Shown here: positions 14,286 through 27,027 of the stretch, piece by piece
How the letters are laid out: every line of letters begins with the position of its first letter
Numbering within the stretch: the first letter of the stretch is position 1
From: Rutidosis leptorrhynchoides
Taxonomy: Eukaryota > Streptophyta > Magnoliopsida > Asterales > Asteraceae
DNA: 64,000 nt
Direction: 5' to 3'
Assembly (NCBI RefSeq): GCF_046630445.1
Contig: NC_092343.1
Coordinates: 134,657,501-134,721,500, forward strand
Notes under the pieces: model-generated
What the model was told of the DNA's origin: nothing
The model's database searches: none
Seen by the model: only the letters and a program-made list of their open reading frames with translations
Made by a program: the position numbers and the translations under genes

Positions 14286-15997
14286 GAGAAAATTACTCAA
14301 ATAAGCACTTTTAGACCTCCCTCTCAAATATAAGCAGTGTCAGACAAAAGTTTTCAAAAATAAGCATTGATTTCGCCTAAAGTTTAGGCGAATTAAGCGA
14401 AAATATTAAATCCAATGAAAACAGTACACGTCATTAAAAAAACTTACGCCTAACTTTTTTTTTTTTTAGTTTTATAATATGATTTCGCCTAACCTACCCA
14501 ATCTAGGCGAATCAGGCGGAAAAGTTCTTAAGCGAATTGTGCGTAACTTTTTAATCAATCAAAAAGTGTCACGATTGTTTAATTTTTTCGCCTCACCTAA
14601 TATTTTTAGGCGAATTCGGCGAAAAGGTAAAAACCTTATTTTTTTTTCCGACTCATCTTATTACTTCAGTTTTTTACTATCGCTTCACATCCATACTATC
14701 GCTTAATCTCGCCTCCTCCTCCACCGCTACCGTACCCACTGAACTCCATCGTACTCCACCGCCGTAACCCGCCACCCGTACCCCGCCGTACTCCACCACA
14801 TTCATTAGAATTTTTTATCTTTATTGTATAATTGTATATGGTATAACAAAATAGGCACAGTTACAATTAATTTTATAACCTAATTTTATGCATATGGTAT
14901 GATGGTTGTCATGTTTCTTGTTCTACTTGATGCTCTTTATTCGAAAATTAAAGTTTAATAGATTTGGTTCGTGTGTTAATCCATCTCTCATAATATGTTC
15001 ACTTGTTATGAAATATAAAAAGAATTTTTTTTTTTTTTTGTATTTTTTTTTTTTTTTTTTTTTGGCATTGGTGTTTGATCATGCTCGGATGCAAAGAATG
15101 TTTGAACAAGTAGGATTTGACCCAAGTTTACAAAATTTAGTTTGTGAGTAGGGCTCGATACCAGCTTTTTGAGTTTGGGTCATGACATTTATAAGATGTT
15201 TGGATGTGCTTTTTGAAAACAATTACTAATTTACTAGTAGTTTCTCGTGTTTTCAACTTGTGTAACGGACATTTGCTTATCTTTACGAGTATAGTTTTTT
15301 ATGTAAATTAAGTAAAATTGTTAATACTAGCTACAATACAACCGATTAGTGCTAGCTACAATATTGAGAAATTACTGTTAGAACTTCTTGGTAGAAGCAC
15401 ATTTAAACACCATCTCCAGTAACGAGTTTTCTTCGCAAAACCAATTATGTCTAGTATAAAAATCTGAAAATGTGCTGTTCAGTGAACAACACTCTGGAGG
15501 TTGGCGGGGTATGGCGGGGTACTGGTGGCGGGTTACGGCGGTGGAGTACGATGGAGTTCGGTGGTGGTGGAGGAGGAGGCGAGATTAGGCGATAGTATTG
15601 ATGTGAGACGATAGTAAAAAACTGAAGGAATAAGGTGAGGTGAAAAGAAAATAAGGTTTTTACCTTTTCGCCGAATTCGCCTAAAAAATTAGGTGAGGCG
15701 AAAAAATTAAACACTCGTGGCACTTTTGATTGGTTAAAAAGTTACGCACAATTCGCCTAAGAACTTTTCCTCCCTATTCGCCTAGATTGGGTAGGTTAGG
15801 CGAAATCATATTATAAAACTCAAAAAAAAGTTAGGCGTCAGTTTTTTGATGACGTGTACTGTTTTCATTGGATATCAACATTTTCGCCTAATTCGCCTAA
15901 ACTTTAGGCGAAATCAATGCTTATTTTTGAAAACTTTCGTCTGACACCGCTTATATTTGAGTGAGAGGCCTAAAGTGCTTACTTGAGTAATTTTCTC
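14286..15997. mobile_element. non-autonomous Mutator-like element (MULE) with about 500-bp terminal inverted repeats
   Basis: The ends are inverted copies starting GAGAAAATTACTCAAATAAG, and the inverted similarity extends over about 14286-14800 and 15490-15997. An exact 9-bp duplication TATCAACAA flanks it (14277-14285 and 15998-16006), the Mutator size. The interior (about 14800-15490) has no transposase. A short frame at 14906-15151 with a poly-Phe run is probably chance, though a captured fragment cannot be excluded. The TIRs themselves are full of small inverted copies of TTCGCCTAA/TTAGGCGAA. Insertion is 20 bp upstream of the kinase ATG. Confidence 0.9.
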
Positions 15998-16025
15998 TAT
16001 CAACAATATTAGAAAAAAAAATACA

Positions 16026-16409
16026 ATGTCTTCTTCAGATGTAAACGGTAGAAGTTTTATAATTCCATTTGAGGAGATCACCCGCGCTACTGATGGCTTC
16101 AGTGAAACAAAAACGATTCAGAATCTGGAACATCTATATTTAAAATACCGAGGCAAACTTTCTGAAAATTGGGGAAACCGCGAAGTTGTAATCAGTTGCA
16201 GAAAAATCAGAGACGATGAACGAAAACCCGAGTTGAGTGAATCTCTTAAGATATTAACCATTTTTCACCATGAAAACATCATCCCTTTCATTGGCTACTG
16301 TTATGAAGGCGATTGGCTGTATAAAGTTCAACAATATGCTACAAATGGATTCCTTGTTGATCATATTCATGACGAGAATAAGAGGCGCAACTTAACATTG
16401 TTGACTTAG
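16026..16409 (+). pseudogene. receptor-like kinase N-terminal kinase lobe, truncated and degenerate
   Basis: 127 codons starting MSSSDVNGRSFIIPFEEITRA. The block FEEITRATDGFSE is the usual lead-in to receptor-like cytoplasmic kinase domains, and HHENIIPFIGYCYEGDWL matches the alphaC-beta4 region, followed by DHIHDENKRRNLT. The glycine-rich loop is not recognisable, and the VAIK lysine position reads VVISCRK, so ATP binding looks lost or altered. The frame stops at 16407-16409 exactly where copia-3 appears to begin, while the family continues with a Trp and the catalytic lobe. I read it as a kinase gene split by copia-3, already degenerate or belonging to a pseudokinase subfamily. The upstream side carries the MULE. 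Confidence 0.7.
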
Positions 16410-17361
16410 TGTAAATGTCATAACACAAATCTATACTACCGCTTATATACAGGTCTATGGGGTCACACACTTTTGTACTTAGACACCATTTACTGTATAT
16501 CAATCGAAAAGCATAATTTAATTAAATATGATTTAATTAAATATATCTTTTTTAACAAGTCGTTGAACTACAAAATTTTAGACGGGCTTCTAAGTTGAAA
16601 GAAAACAATAAAAAAAACATATACAACCGTATGTTTTTGGGCCTTATGGCACAAACTCAAAAGGGTTTGCATTTATAACATATATATGTATTTGTTTTTC
16701 TCGTTAGATGAAGGGGTGCCGAAAGAAAACCTAACATTTCTTTTTCATTCAATTCTTTTTCGACTAAAAAGGAAAAGTAGGTTCTTTGTTTATTTTGTGG
16801 TGCCGCACAATATAACAAAACAAATACAGCCATCTTTTGTCGCGTCAATCTTCTAACAAGTTAAGAAAGAAGAAAATAAAAATCAAATCCTCCTTGGTGA
16901 TTGGTGGCTGGTGAGAGTCACAAAAGGGTTTTCTTAATTTATTTTCCCAAACTACAAATAGATAGTTTGACGCAAGAATAAAATAAAGGAGTTATTTTAT
17001 TGCTTTTCTACTAAGTTTCGGGTTATACGGACTAGCATCCGACTGGTGTTGATTAACGTGCTGTGTGAATCAACTATAGAGATATTCATACACTTTGAAT
17101 ATTTCTTTCAACCTAGACGTGGACAGTTGTTTCTACCATTCTTGCATCACTCGCTAGAGGTACATCTGAACTCTACTTTGTGAATTATTTACTTGACAAT
17201 TATTAGTGGTGTAATTGGATCTTGCTGGAAACCGTTAATCGTGCGAAAGTTTATAATAAAATAAATGATGTTTATTTTAATGTTAATAAAAGATAAAATA
17301 TGTTTATTTTAATCATACCGCTGCGTTTATAAAATTTAAAAGTACACACGATTTTCCATCA
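16410..17361 (+). repeat. copia-3 5' LTR
   Basis: The right end is set by CCATCA immediately before the PBS. The left end is placed at TGTAAATGTC because the kinase similarity stops there. No second LTR is available for comparison, so the left boundary is approximate. Confidence 0.6.
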
Positions 17362-17362
17362 G

Positions 17363-17375
17363 TGGTAATCAGAGC
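17363..17375 (+). other. copia-3 primer binding site
   Basis: TGGTAATCAGAGC, the initiator tRNA-Met complement with one extra A, adjacent to the LTR end. Confidence 0.75.
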
Positions 17376-18964
17376 CGCTTTTACACCGTTTTAATTGTTG
17401 TGTGATTATTCTTTAGATCTAGCTTTGTGGTGTATTGGTGAAAGTTAAAACCTTTTTTTGGTTTTTAAGTCAACTCAGTTGATTTAGACTTAACCTCATG
17501 ACGCACAAATATGATTGAAAGAATATCATTATTTTAAATTGTAGATTTAATTGTTATGGCTTGAATATTGTTATAATTGTTGATTGTTTTATTCCATGGT
17601 TATACCCATGCATTGTAACCATGGACAAGCTATATGTAGGTTTTAATAATGTAGTTATTAAAATTGTGATTGCATACATAGCCCGTGATGCCCCGACCTT
17701 TGTGTTTGGTTTTGTGTAATTGTTGTGATTGTTGGTCATGGCAGTTTTAAGCCATGTTGGTTATTTGATTTATTGAGAGGCCATAGAAGCCAAGTTGTAT
17801 TTTTTTTTTTCAATTTCATAGTTTTGTAATTTGGTTTATTTCAAATTGTAAAAGTATTAGTTTAGTTGTATTTTTCAATTTTAAATAAATGTAAAAGATG
17901 AAGATTGAAGATTGAAGTTAAAGATACGACACGAGGTTTTGGCTTGGAAGATGGTGTTTAGATCAAGTTAACGACAGTGGCGTTCAACGCAAGTTTTCAC
18001 TTGGTACTTGAATCAAGTGGGAGCTACGGTATTGTCCTTAGCTTGACCTCTTGATCTCATGTCGGCTCATGAGATCAAGCATAGGATTTTGGGCTAGGCT
18101 ATGTATGTGTGTAATGTGTGGTGGTGTTTTATTTAAATGTTTATTTATAATTGTTGATTATAATCTATGTTAAATTGTTTTTGATAAAAACATTCAATAA
18201 AACACATAACGAGTTTAAATTAAAATTGTCGATTTTAAAAGTTAACCTCTAACGATTTTAAAATTGATGATTTTAAAACTCTTATAATATATATGGGCGA
18301 CATCTTTTAAAAGTGTTTTAAAACGATACACGTTTGTGTGTTTGTTATTTTTATATGCTATAAAATAAATAACAAAAAGGGCACACAAACATAATCGACA
18401 TATATAATTAGTTAAAATGATTTTTAACTAATAGTGTAACGAATCGTGTGTGCATGCATTATTCGTTGACACGGACTTTTTCTAAAATACCCGTCAAATT
18501 TAAGTCATGCCATCCAATGTGCTTGCAAACACTCCTCGTTATTTTTCTGATCTAGTGAGACTAGGCTGAGTTATAGCCACGAGGTGGATTTTTCGATCTA
18601 GTGAGACTAGCGTGAATTTCCACTGTTTCCAAATTGGACGACTTAATCGTATTCACGGTGAGACCTGAGTTCGAGGCAAGGATGGGACAAACATGCAAGT
18701 AGATAATAGTGGTTTGTTGGAATACATATGTCTCTAGGTCCCATAAAGATCTAAGAGTTGTACTTATAATGCAATTGGTACCCGCTACCTACCAATAGAC
18801 TCCATAACTGCTAGTTGATCAACAGATGTGGCTATGGAACCTCTATGTGGATCTTAGGCTTTCGTAAATTAATTGTTTTTTAAAAAAATTATAAAAACTT
18901 GGGTAGTTAATTTACTAAAGCGCAATATCGAAAATACTAAATTGAATCTTATATCTGTTGTAGA
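17376..18964 (+). other. copia-3 leader / lost gag 5' region, noncoding
   Basis: No coding frame. A short direct repeat, GATCTAGTGAGACTAG, occurs twice near 18550-18610. Long leaders of over 1 kb also occur in copia-2. Confidence 0.5.
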
Positions 18965-21900
18965 TGTCAAATAATTAAAACGTAAACCAAAACACACACC
19001 CTTTTTTGTTGGAGAAGGATAACTCAATGTTCAAACTTCCTATACTGGCACTGCAACCTGAGAACTGTTCTCAAACATAAATGAAAGTTAAACAAAATTA
19101 GAACCCTTATCCGATCCTCCTGATTGTGCAGCTTCTGCTGCTCAACAAAATCCTTATCGAAAGTTGTTCGATGAGTAAGAGAAGTAGGATAAAAGGGTGA
19201 AAAAGAATAAGCCGAATAATTTGTGGAAGGAGATGATAAATCATTTTCCAGGAAAATTATTCCACCTTCCAAGAAGGAAATTCCAACAAAAGATGCCGAA
19301 TGTTTCCATCGTGGAAAGGTTGGAAATTGGAGAAGGAAGTTTTCCTATCTACCAATTTGACTTGAGAAAAGGCGATGCTAGTAAGACTAGCAAACTCAAG
19401 TATATTTCAGATATAGTTATATACTTTTTCTAGTGATTCCCAGTGTATTAATGTCGGTTGTTATCCTTCACACCTGTAACAATATGAAAGGAATGAGAAG
19501 AAGTAATAGACTAAAGAAAGGCACTTTGGATTTGTGAGTGGGCAATGGGAACCAAGCTTCGATTGAAGCCATTGGTCACTATGAGCTTACTCTTCTAAGT
19601 GGTCTTATTGTTTTGTTGGAAGAATGTCATTGCGTTCATAGTATTATGAGCAATATAGTTTGAAAGATGCTTGTTTTGAACTTGCATTTACGCACTTTGG
19701 TTTTTCAGTTTCCAAGGATAGTATTTCTATCTTAATGCCTATCCATGTGATGGTGTTTTTGAAATTGATAAACATTGTGTAATTTCAAATGATAAATTAT
19801 GTGTATACCTGTACCGCCAAACAATTCAAGCAAGACTTGAATAAAATCTATCTATTACATTGTCGTCTTGATCATATAAACAAGGCATTTCAAAACTCTA
19901 TTCTAATGGATTTTTGGAATCAATTGGTCTTGAGTCAATTGATGTATGCAGGTCATGTTTATATGGAAAGATGACAAAAGCTTCTTTCTCCGACTTAGGT
20001 GAAAGAGCCAAAGAGCTTTTAGGACTGATACATATTGTTGTATGTGGCCCTTTTAGATCAATGTATAGAAATGGTGAATCTTACTTTGTTACATTAACAG
20101 GTGGTTATGGTGGATATGGTTATGTTTACTTGCTAAAACATAAACATGAACTTTTTGAAATGTTTGAAGTCTTTCAAAATGAAGTAAAGAGTTAGCTTAG
20201 AAAGACCATTAAATCACTTCACTTTGATGGAGAAAGTGAGTTTATGAGTCAAGTGTTTTTGGATCATTGAAGAATTGTGAGATTGTCTCACAATTCACTC
20301 CACCTTAGACACCACAACACAATGGTGTGTTTGAGTGGAGGGATCGAACTTTACTTGATATGGTTTTGATCAATGATGAGTCTGACTACTATATCATAGT
20401 CTTTTTGGGATATGAATTTGAGTCTGCTGCAGGCATACTCATTATGGTTCCAACCAAGAAGGTATAAAAGACACCATATGATCTATGGCATGGGAAGAGT
20501 CACAAGTTGTCTTTTTTGAATGTCTGAGGTTGTAAAGCGTATGTGAAACATGACACTTCAAACAAATTAGAACCCAAAAGTATCAAATGCCACCTTGTGG
20601 GATACCCAAAGAAAATAAGGGGTTACTACTTGGTCTACTAAGTTTTTATAAAGAGATCTTCTCATACAAGAATTTAGTGTGAGTAAAGTAGATCTTGAAT
20701 AAATTCAAGAACCACAAAGTAACATACCTTCTATAAGCACTAGTAATCCACACGTTAAATCTGAGCGCATTGTTGGTGAGTCAGAACGTGTTGCACCTGA
20801 ACTTCATAGATCTAGTAGAACTCCTAATCGGCATAAGAGGTTTGATTATCTGATTAATTCATATGAACCTCATCTATGGGATTATGATGAAACCCCTAGC
20901 TATGGTGAGGTCATATCAGATTTAATCTGCCAAATGACGAGATGCTATGAATGTAAGGATGCAGTCCATGAAAGATAATCAAGTATGTGACTTGATTAAT
21001 CTTTCACCTGATTGTGAGACAGTGGGGTGTAAATGAGTCTTCAAAGAGAAGACTGACATGGACGGTAATGTAAACACTTTTAAAGCTTGATTGGTGGCAA
21101 AAGATTATGATGAAGCTTTTCCCCTGATCGCGAGCTTTATAAATTAGGATACTTGTTGCATAGCTACTTTTCATAATTATGAAGTATGGTAAATGGATAT
21201 CAAAACCACTTTCCTAAATGGCGACCTAAGCGAGTATGTATATATGGTTCAGCCGAAAGGGTTTATATATCCTAAACATCCTAACAAAGTATGCAAGCCT
21301 CTAAAATCCATTTATGGATTAAAGCAAGCATTGAGGAGCTAGAATCTTAAGTGTGATGAGAATATCAAAGAGTTTGGTTTTTCTCAAAAACAAGATGAGC
21401 TCTCTGTTTACATTAAATCTAGTGGGAGTAAAGTAGTCTTCTTGATCTTGTATGTTGATTACATACTGCTTATTGGAAACAACATTTCAACTTGCAAGAT
21501 GTCAAGTCTTGGCTTAAAAAAATATTTTTCCATAAAGGATCTTGGAGAAGCTACTTATATACTTGGAATCATGATCTATAGAAATAGATTCAAATGGCTT
21601 ATTGGTTTGAATTAATTACATATCTTATCTTGCCAAAATTTAGCATGCATTACTCCAACCTTGGAGCATTGCCTGTGCAAAATGCATAACCTTGAGCAAG
21701 TCTTAAAGTTTCATCACATATGATGAGATAAGACGAATGAAATGTATCCCATATGCTTCGGCTATAGGATCCATTGTGTATGCCATGTTATGTACTAAAA
21801 TGATGTCTCGTTATTTTTGAGTTTGATGAGTCATTATCAACAAAATCTAGGTTAAGAACATTGGATTATTGTTAAGAATATTCTTGAGTATTTGCAGATC

Positions 21901-22393
21901 ACTGAAGATATGTTCTTCGTTTACGGTAGTTTGGAAGAAGAGTTGAAATTCTGGTTTCCAAACTGATCAAGATGATTCTGGATCCGGTCACATTGTTTCT
22001 TTGTCATGATGGGCAAGACAGTTGATTGGAAGAGCTCTAAGAAGAGCACGATTGAACAATCTACAACAAAAGCAGAATACATTGTTACCTGAGAAGCTGC
22101 TCAGGAAGCTGTCAGGATAAGGAAGTTTGTTTAGGAACTCAGAGTAGTACCTAACATTTAATCTTATATAACAGGTGTACTGTGATAGTTCGAGTGTTAT
22201 ATACTTTCGAAAGAATCACATGTACATAAAAGTATCGACACATTCTTCAAAAGTTTGACTACATTCGTAAAGTCGCGAGGAATGAAATAAGTATTCTTAA
22301 GGTTCATACAGATGATGTCGTGGCTGATCCATTCACGAAGCCCATGATGCACAACAAGCATGATGATCATGCTACTAATATTGGACTTCGTTA
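18965..22393 (+). pseudogene. copia-3 gag-pol remnants in several frames
   Basis: Recognisable pieces in order: a degenerate zinc knuckle (ECFHRGKVGNWRRK, about 19295-19340, three of four ligands lost); a pre-integrase/integrase segment (DVCRSCLYGKMTKASF to EVKS, about 19935-20195); and a linker (LHRSSRTPNRHKRFDYL, near 20800). The RT has MDIKTTFLNGDL, GFIYPKHPNKVCK and YVDYILLIGN (about 21100-21620, with YVDD changed to YVDY). RNase H pieces end in VHTDDVVADPFTKPM (up to 22393). Many stops and frameshifts; certainly inactive. Confidence 0.85.
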
Positions 22394-22719
22394 AGCTACT
22401 AATCTTTTTCATTTGTAATTTAGTATTTGGATATTTTTGGAACATTAAGCGGTTTTATCTTAATGAATTGAGATACTCGGTATGCTCGTTTTCATTTATA
22501 TCACTGTGTTCTATATTAGCATGTTTAATCCATGAATAATTGTTGATTATTCTAAATCTCCATAATCGGTCATGTTATGGGAACAACATGAATTAAGATT
22601 ATTATGAATGTTTGGTTTTATTCACTGATGGTGAATAGTTAACTTGTTGAGGCCAAAATCTATATATATTCATTGATGATGAATATTGGAATGATCCAAT
22701 CATGAGATGTCACTACATG

Positions 22720-25305
22720 TGTAACGACCCTGGTTTTTCCACTTTTAATTAATAATGTTTATTATTAATACGTGTGATTTAACGAATGTATGTTATTACA
22801 TTTACTTGTTACCATGATTGACCATACATGACTTTTGAATGCCCGACACGTCTTTGTGACACACGAACTTTTCACGAATAATATTTAAGATATTATTTGC
22901 ATTTATGATTAAGTTTTATTAATCATTTTTAATTAACTAAGGTTATTAGTTAATTACTTGAGCTTTAATTGGATTAACTTGTTAATTACTTGAACTTGGG
23001 CCTTTATTAGTGTTAATGGCCTTAAGAGCCCACCCTACTTCTTTAATGGACTAATTAGCCCATTTTATTTATGCAAGTAATCCATTAAGGTTTAACTAGT
23101 TTGATTAAGGTATTTGGAATCTAGTTACATGTTACTTACATCTAGTTCCCATGCACACACCACTTGTAACCAACTTTTAAGCTAATTACATGCATGATCT
23201 AGTGGGTCTTTCTCTTCCACTTGATTCCCTTTAGGCCGTCGGCCATACTTGAGTATAAGGGGAGTTTTGTTTTCATTTTTGCATTACTTACTCACTAGTA
23301 TCCTTCACATTTCTCTCATTCCAAACACACACACAAAAATACTTGCAACTTTCTCTCATTTTTCTCTCCATTCTTGTAAGTAACAAGTTTATTTCTTCTC
23401 TTATTTTTCTTACAAAAACCGAAACCAAGAACTCATATCATCATCATCTTTTACTTGTTTAAGTTACTTGTAGTTGTTGTTGATTACTTACTAGTTACTA
23501 AGAACCAAACTCTTTAGTTTGTTTTTCATATTATCTTGTATTTACAAGAACACACAAGAAATAAACTTTCTAGTTTATGTTCTACACTTAATGTTTTAAA
23601 GAAAGTTCATGAGTTAAATCATACTTGAAGTTCATGTTGTAAACTTAAAAGTTTACTTCCTTAAAGATCAAGACTTTGGCTTGAATCTTTAAAATTATGA
23701 AACCCATGAACTTATTACTTGTTTAATTAGTTTATTTCTTCATTCTTGCATCTTTTAAATTCGTGATTTTGGTTGTTAATGGTCAAGTGTTACTAGTTAA
23801 CTTTGATCTCATTTTTCTTGAACAAAAGTTAACTTGAAAGTTCAAGAACATGGAAGTGTAACTCTTTAGTTATAACTTCACATACTTTTGAAAGATCTAA
23901 GTTCTATAGCTTATGGTCTACTTAATTTGTTATAAACAAAAGCTTTAAAGCTTACATACACTTTACAAGATGAAAATCTAAGTTTTGTAGCTTATGGTTT
24001 CATTAAAGTAAAGGTTCAAGTGTTATTACTTAGGATTTAACTTAATAACTTTAGATCTAGACTTTTGAGTCTTGGATCTTCAAGATCAAACTAAGAACTA
24101 TGTTCTACATCTTAAGATCTTGATTAGTTAGTTTACTTTCAAGTTTATAGTTCTATATTACTTTTATATTTCATGTATGTGTTAAATCTAAGACTTTAGT
24201 GTAACTTTGGTTCATCAAAACACTTGCAACACTTAATTGAGTTGTGCTACATATCTTAGACTTGCACTAGTGTTATGATGGTCAAAACTTGGTAAAGATG
24301 ATGTAAACCCATCAACGAGTTGTACACTTGAAGCCACAAGCATCAAGGATGAGAACCGTGATGAACATCAAACACCAAGAACCCACCGGAACCTACTGTT
24401 TACTATTTCTGTGTCTGATTAGCACAACCTGGGCTAATGTAATGTTGATATTCAGTTAGATCTTTTCTAGTAGATAAGTTTTCATTAAGGACTCGTCTTA
24501 ATCCGAGTTACGGTTTAGGATTTATGGCCCTCCGAGTGTCACTATGTCCTTTTAACGTTGTGCTGAAAATTCTGACCTACTCGCACTTAGACCTTCGCCA
24601 CGGTCAAACGAAGACGAGTTTGCTTCTGTAAATTTTACCACAACTAAAGGACTCATATACGGAGCCATGGCCACTGGTCTCACCTTATTTCAGTAGATAT
24701 TGGGGCTGTGCTGACTGATCCAAGTCAGCCCTTATTTTAAACTCCTTTCATAAACGAAACTTACTTTACACCTTTTGTTTGATGATGAATGATGATGACC
24801 CTTAAGACCTAAATTACATACTTTTAAACCTATTGGGACGATTTACTGACTTAGTAATATTTGACTTAGGTTGAGGACTTTCTGGACCTACATACTTGAT
24901 TACTTTCCCGCACCAACGTTACTACTACTTTACCACTACTTATCATTGTGAGTTATAGCATTCCATTTTTACTTTAACTTATTTTGGGAACTGAGAATAC
25001 ATGCGGATTTTATGTTTTACATACTAGGCACGAGTACTTAAACTTTATATATGTGTGGGTTATACAACGGCTGAAACTTTCCCTTTAGCTCGGTAACGTT
25101 TAATCATTGGTTTTTGAACCGGTGAACGCGAATCTTAGATATGGATCCATAGGGTTTGACATCCCCACTCGGGCTAGTCGCGCTAGCATTTAACGAGTGT
25201 TTAATACTTCGTAGACATACACACTCGCCAAGTGCACTTCCAGGGGGTATTATAAACGTTAAGTTAGTTACCAAGTGCCCACAGTTAAGCATATACTTTA
25301 CATAC
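22720..25305 (+). repeat. gypsy C 5' LTR, first part
   Basis: Begins TGTAACGACCC, a common start for plant gypsy LTRs. It ends at CATAC (25301-25305), the target site of the Athila-like insertion. Noncoding; AT-rich with many exact short words repeated. Confidence 0.82.
25301..25305. other. target site duplication CATAC, left copy
   Basis: Identical to 55390-55394 on the other side of the Athila-like element. Confidence 0.9.
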
Positions 25306-27027
25306 TGATGTGCGAAATCGGTTATATAATTTATCGTTGGAAAACACTAGTTAAAAAGACTGTTACACACTAACGGGCAGTGTACTCGATCGTGTAGTAG
25401 TATAAATAATGGTTTAGTTCCGTGTATTGTTCCAAGGACAGTTGTATTAGTCAAACTAGAATTATAAACTATATTATGATTAACTAAGTAAATGAAACTT
25501 AAAGGTACAAGATATTATGTTTTTGTGGCTATTTAACGATTTAACCAAATCAGAGAAGGTTAAAAGTAAAAACAATATTTTTGGTCTTTTAAGTTTATAT
25601 AATGAAAACAAGTGCAAAGAAAGCAAATAAGATAGTTTGATTTAGATCAAAGAGACGAAATGATCATCTAGATATTTTACCCTCGATATTGGATATAAGT
25701 TTTGCTATTAAGGCCCGATTGAATGATTATATGTGTAAGTTACCTAATAGATTTACCAAGAGTTCTCTTTAGTAAACACACAAACTTATTACAAGATCAA
25801 GGGTTCCATTTTCTCTATAGTTCTCGTGTTTGTAATCAAATAACTATGATATATGCTAATCAACTAAACCGACTTTCCAAGAGTTCTCTTTAGCAAGTAT
25901 TCAAATTAGTATTACTAAATGAGGATTCCCTATTACTTAGACCTTTTTGTTTGTGACTAGTTGATTAGCTAGCTCAAAGACTTGAATAGCAATTGTCTTT
26001 GCGTTTACTCTACACAATTCATTCCTAAATCGTCTAATCGTTTTAATCTAGTTTACCCCCTTGGTCCGGTTTAGTAAACAATCAATCTAAGATAAGTTGA
26101 TTGTAAATCAATATGATACATCAACAAGAGTTCTCTTTATCAACAACATATCAATTAACTAGATACAAATGATTTTAACAACAATAAGCATGGTTCTTAA
26201 TTCAAGCTTTAATCTATCACACATAATACATTCAATCAATAAGATTACATCCAATACTTTGGTTATTAATCTAGACAAACATTATATAAACTAGCCAACA
26301 ATCATGGTAACAAACAACATAACAATCAGATTATTAATGGAAATCATTGCTTTAGAACAAGAAATAACCTACAAGAACAATGAATTCTTGGATGAAGAAG
26401 GTTTTGATCTTTGATGCCTTGATGTTGAGCCTCTTCCAAGAGCTTGGAGTTCTCCAAAATTGCTCCCAAAATTCGTCTCTAAACTCTCTGGTTCGTATCT
26501 GCTCGTATCTCTTCAATCATTGGGTTTTAAAGTGGAGAAAGTGGGTCAAAAATTCAAAAGTAGGCTGAAACCTACTACTGGATGGCGTCCCAGCTTCTGG
26601 ACGGCGTCCCATTATGAAGGCTTGGACGGCGTCCCATTTATTGGACGGCGTCCAAGTGTGAAAAGCTGGACGGCGTCCCACCTATTTGGACGGCGTCCAG
26701 TTGAACTGTTGGCTACTGTCTTGATTTTTAATAAACTCCTTTAGTTTGGACGAAGTCCCAATCATTTTGGACGAAGTCCAACATCTCTGAAGCCTTGTTT
26801 TTTCATTTTAGAGCGCTATCTTGACCTTAACTTGCATCGGGATCAAACATTATGATATTGCAACTCATATAACGGTCATAAATCATCAAAACTCTTTACA
26901 AATCACTCTCCGATACAAATTTGCATATCTTGGCCTATCACTTGTAGAAACGCTTTCATTATCCTTGATTCGAGAGTATTTCTCACGATATTGCGATAGA
27001 TATATATAATGTTATTGAGCAATATCA
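25306..27027 (-). repeat. Athila-like 3' LTR (1722 bp)
   Basis: Starts TGATGTGCGAAAT and ends GCAATATCA on the plus strand. It is near-identical to the right LTR (53666-55389) apart from scattered substitutions and small indels, including a few lost CpGs in the dyad cluster. Confidence 0.95.
26580..26779. other. dyad cluster GGAC-GGC-GTCC (six) plus GGAC-GAA-GTCC (two) in the Athila 3' LTR
   Basis: 11-bp inverted repeats start at 26580 (first arm GGAT, one CpG lost), 26599, 26624, 26643, 26668 and 26688; the GAA-centred pair starts at 26748 and 26769. Start spacings are 19, 25, 19, 25, 20, 60 and 21. The same spacing recurs in the other LTR. Confidence 0.9.

Larger units (their letters stand above)
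16410..22719 (+). mobile_element. copia-3, heavily decayed Ty1/copia element, cut at its 3' end by gypsy C
   Basis: Layout: 5' LTR (about 16410-17361), PBS, long leader, shredded gag-pol (about 18965-22393), then the start of the 3' noncoding segment. The latter resembles that of copia-1 (ATCCATGAATAA followed by a TTATTCTAAAT-type stretch). At about 22720 a gypsy LTR start interrupts it; the 3' LTR is therefore outside the window. Related to but clearly older than copia-1 and copia-2. Confidence 0.8.

Noticed and set aside
19024..19433. host gene on either strand
   Set aside because: The plus strand here contains a decayed copia zinc knuckle in the expected order of copia-3 domains, so the ORFs are remnants or shadows.
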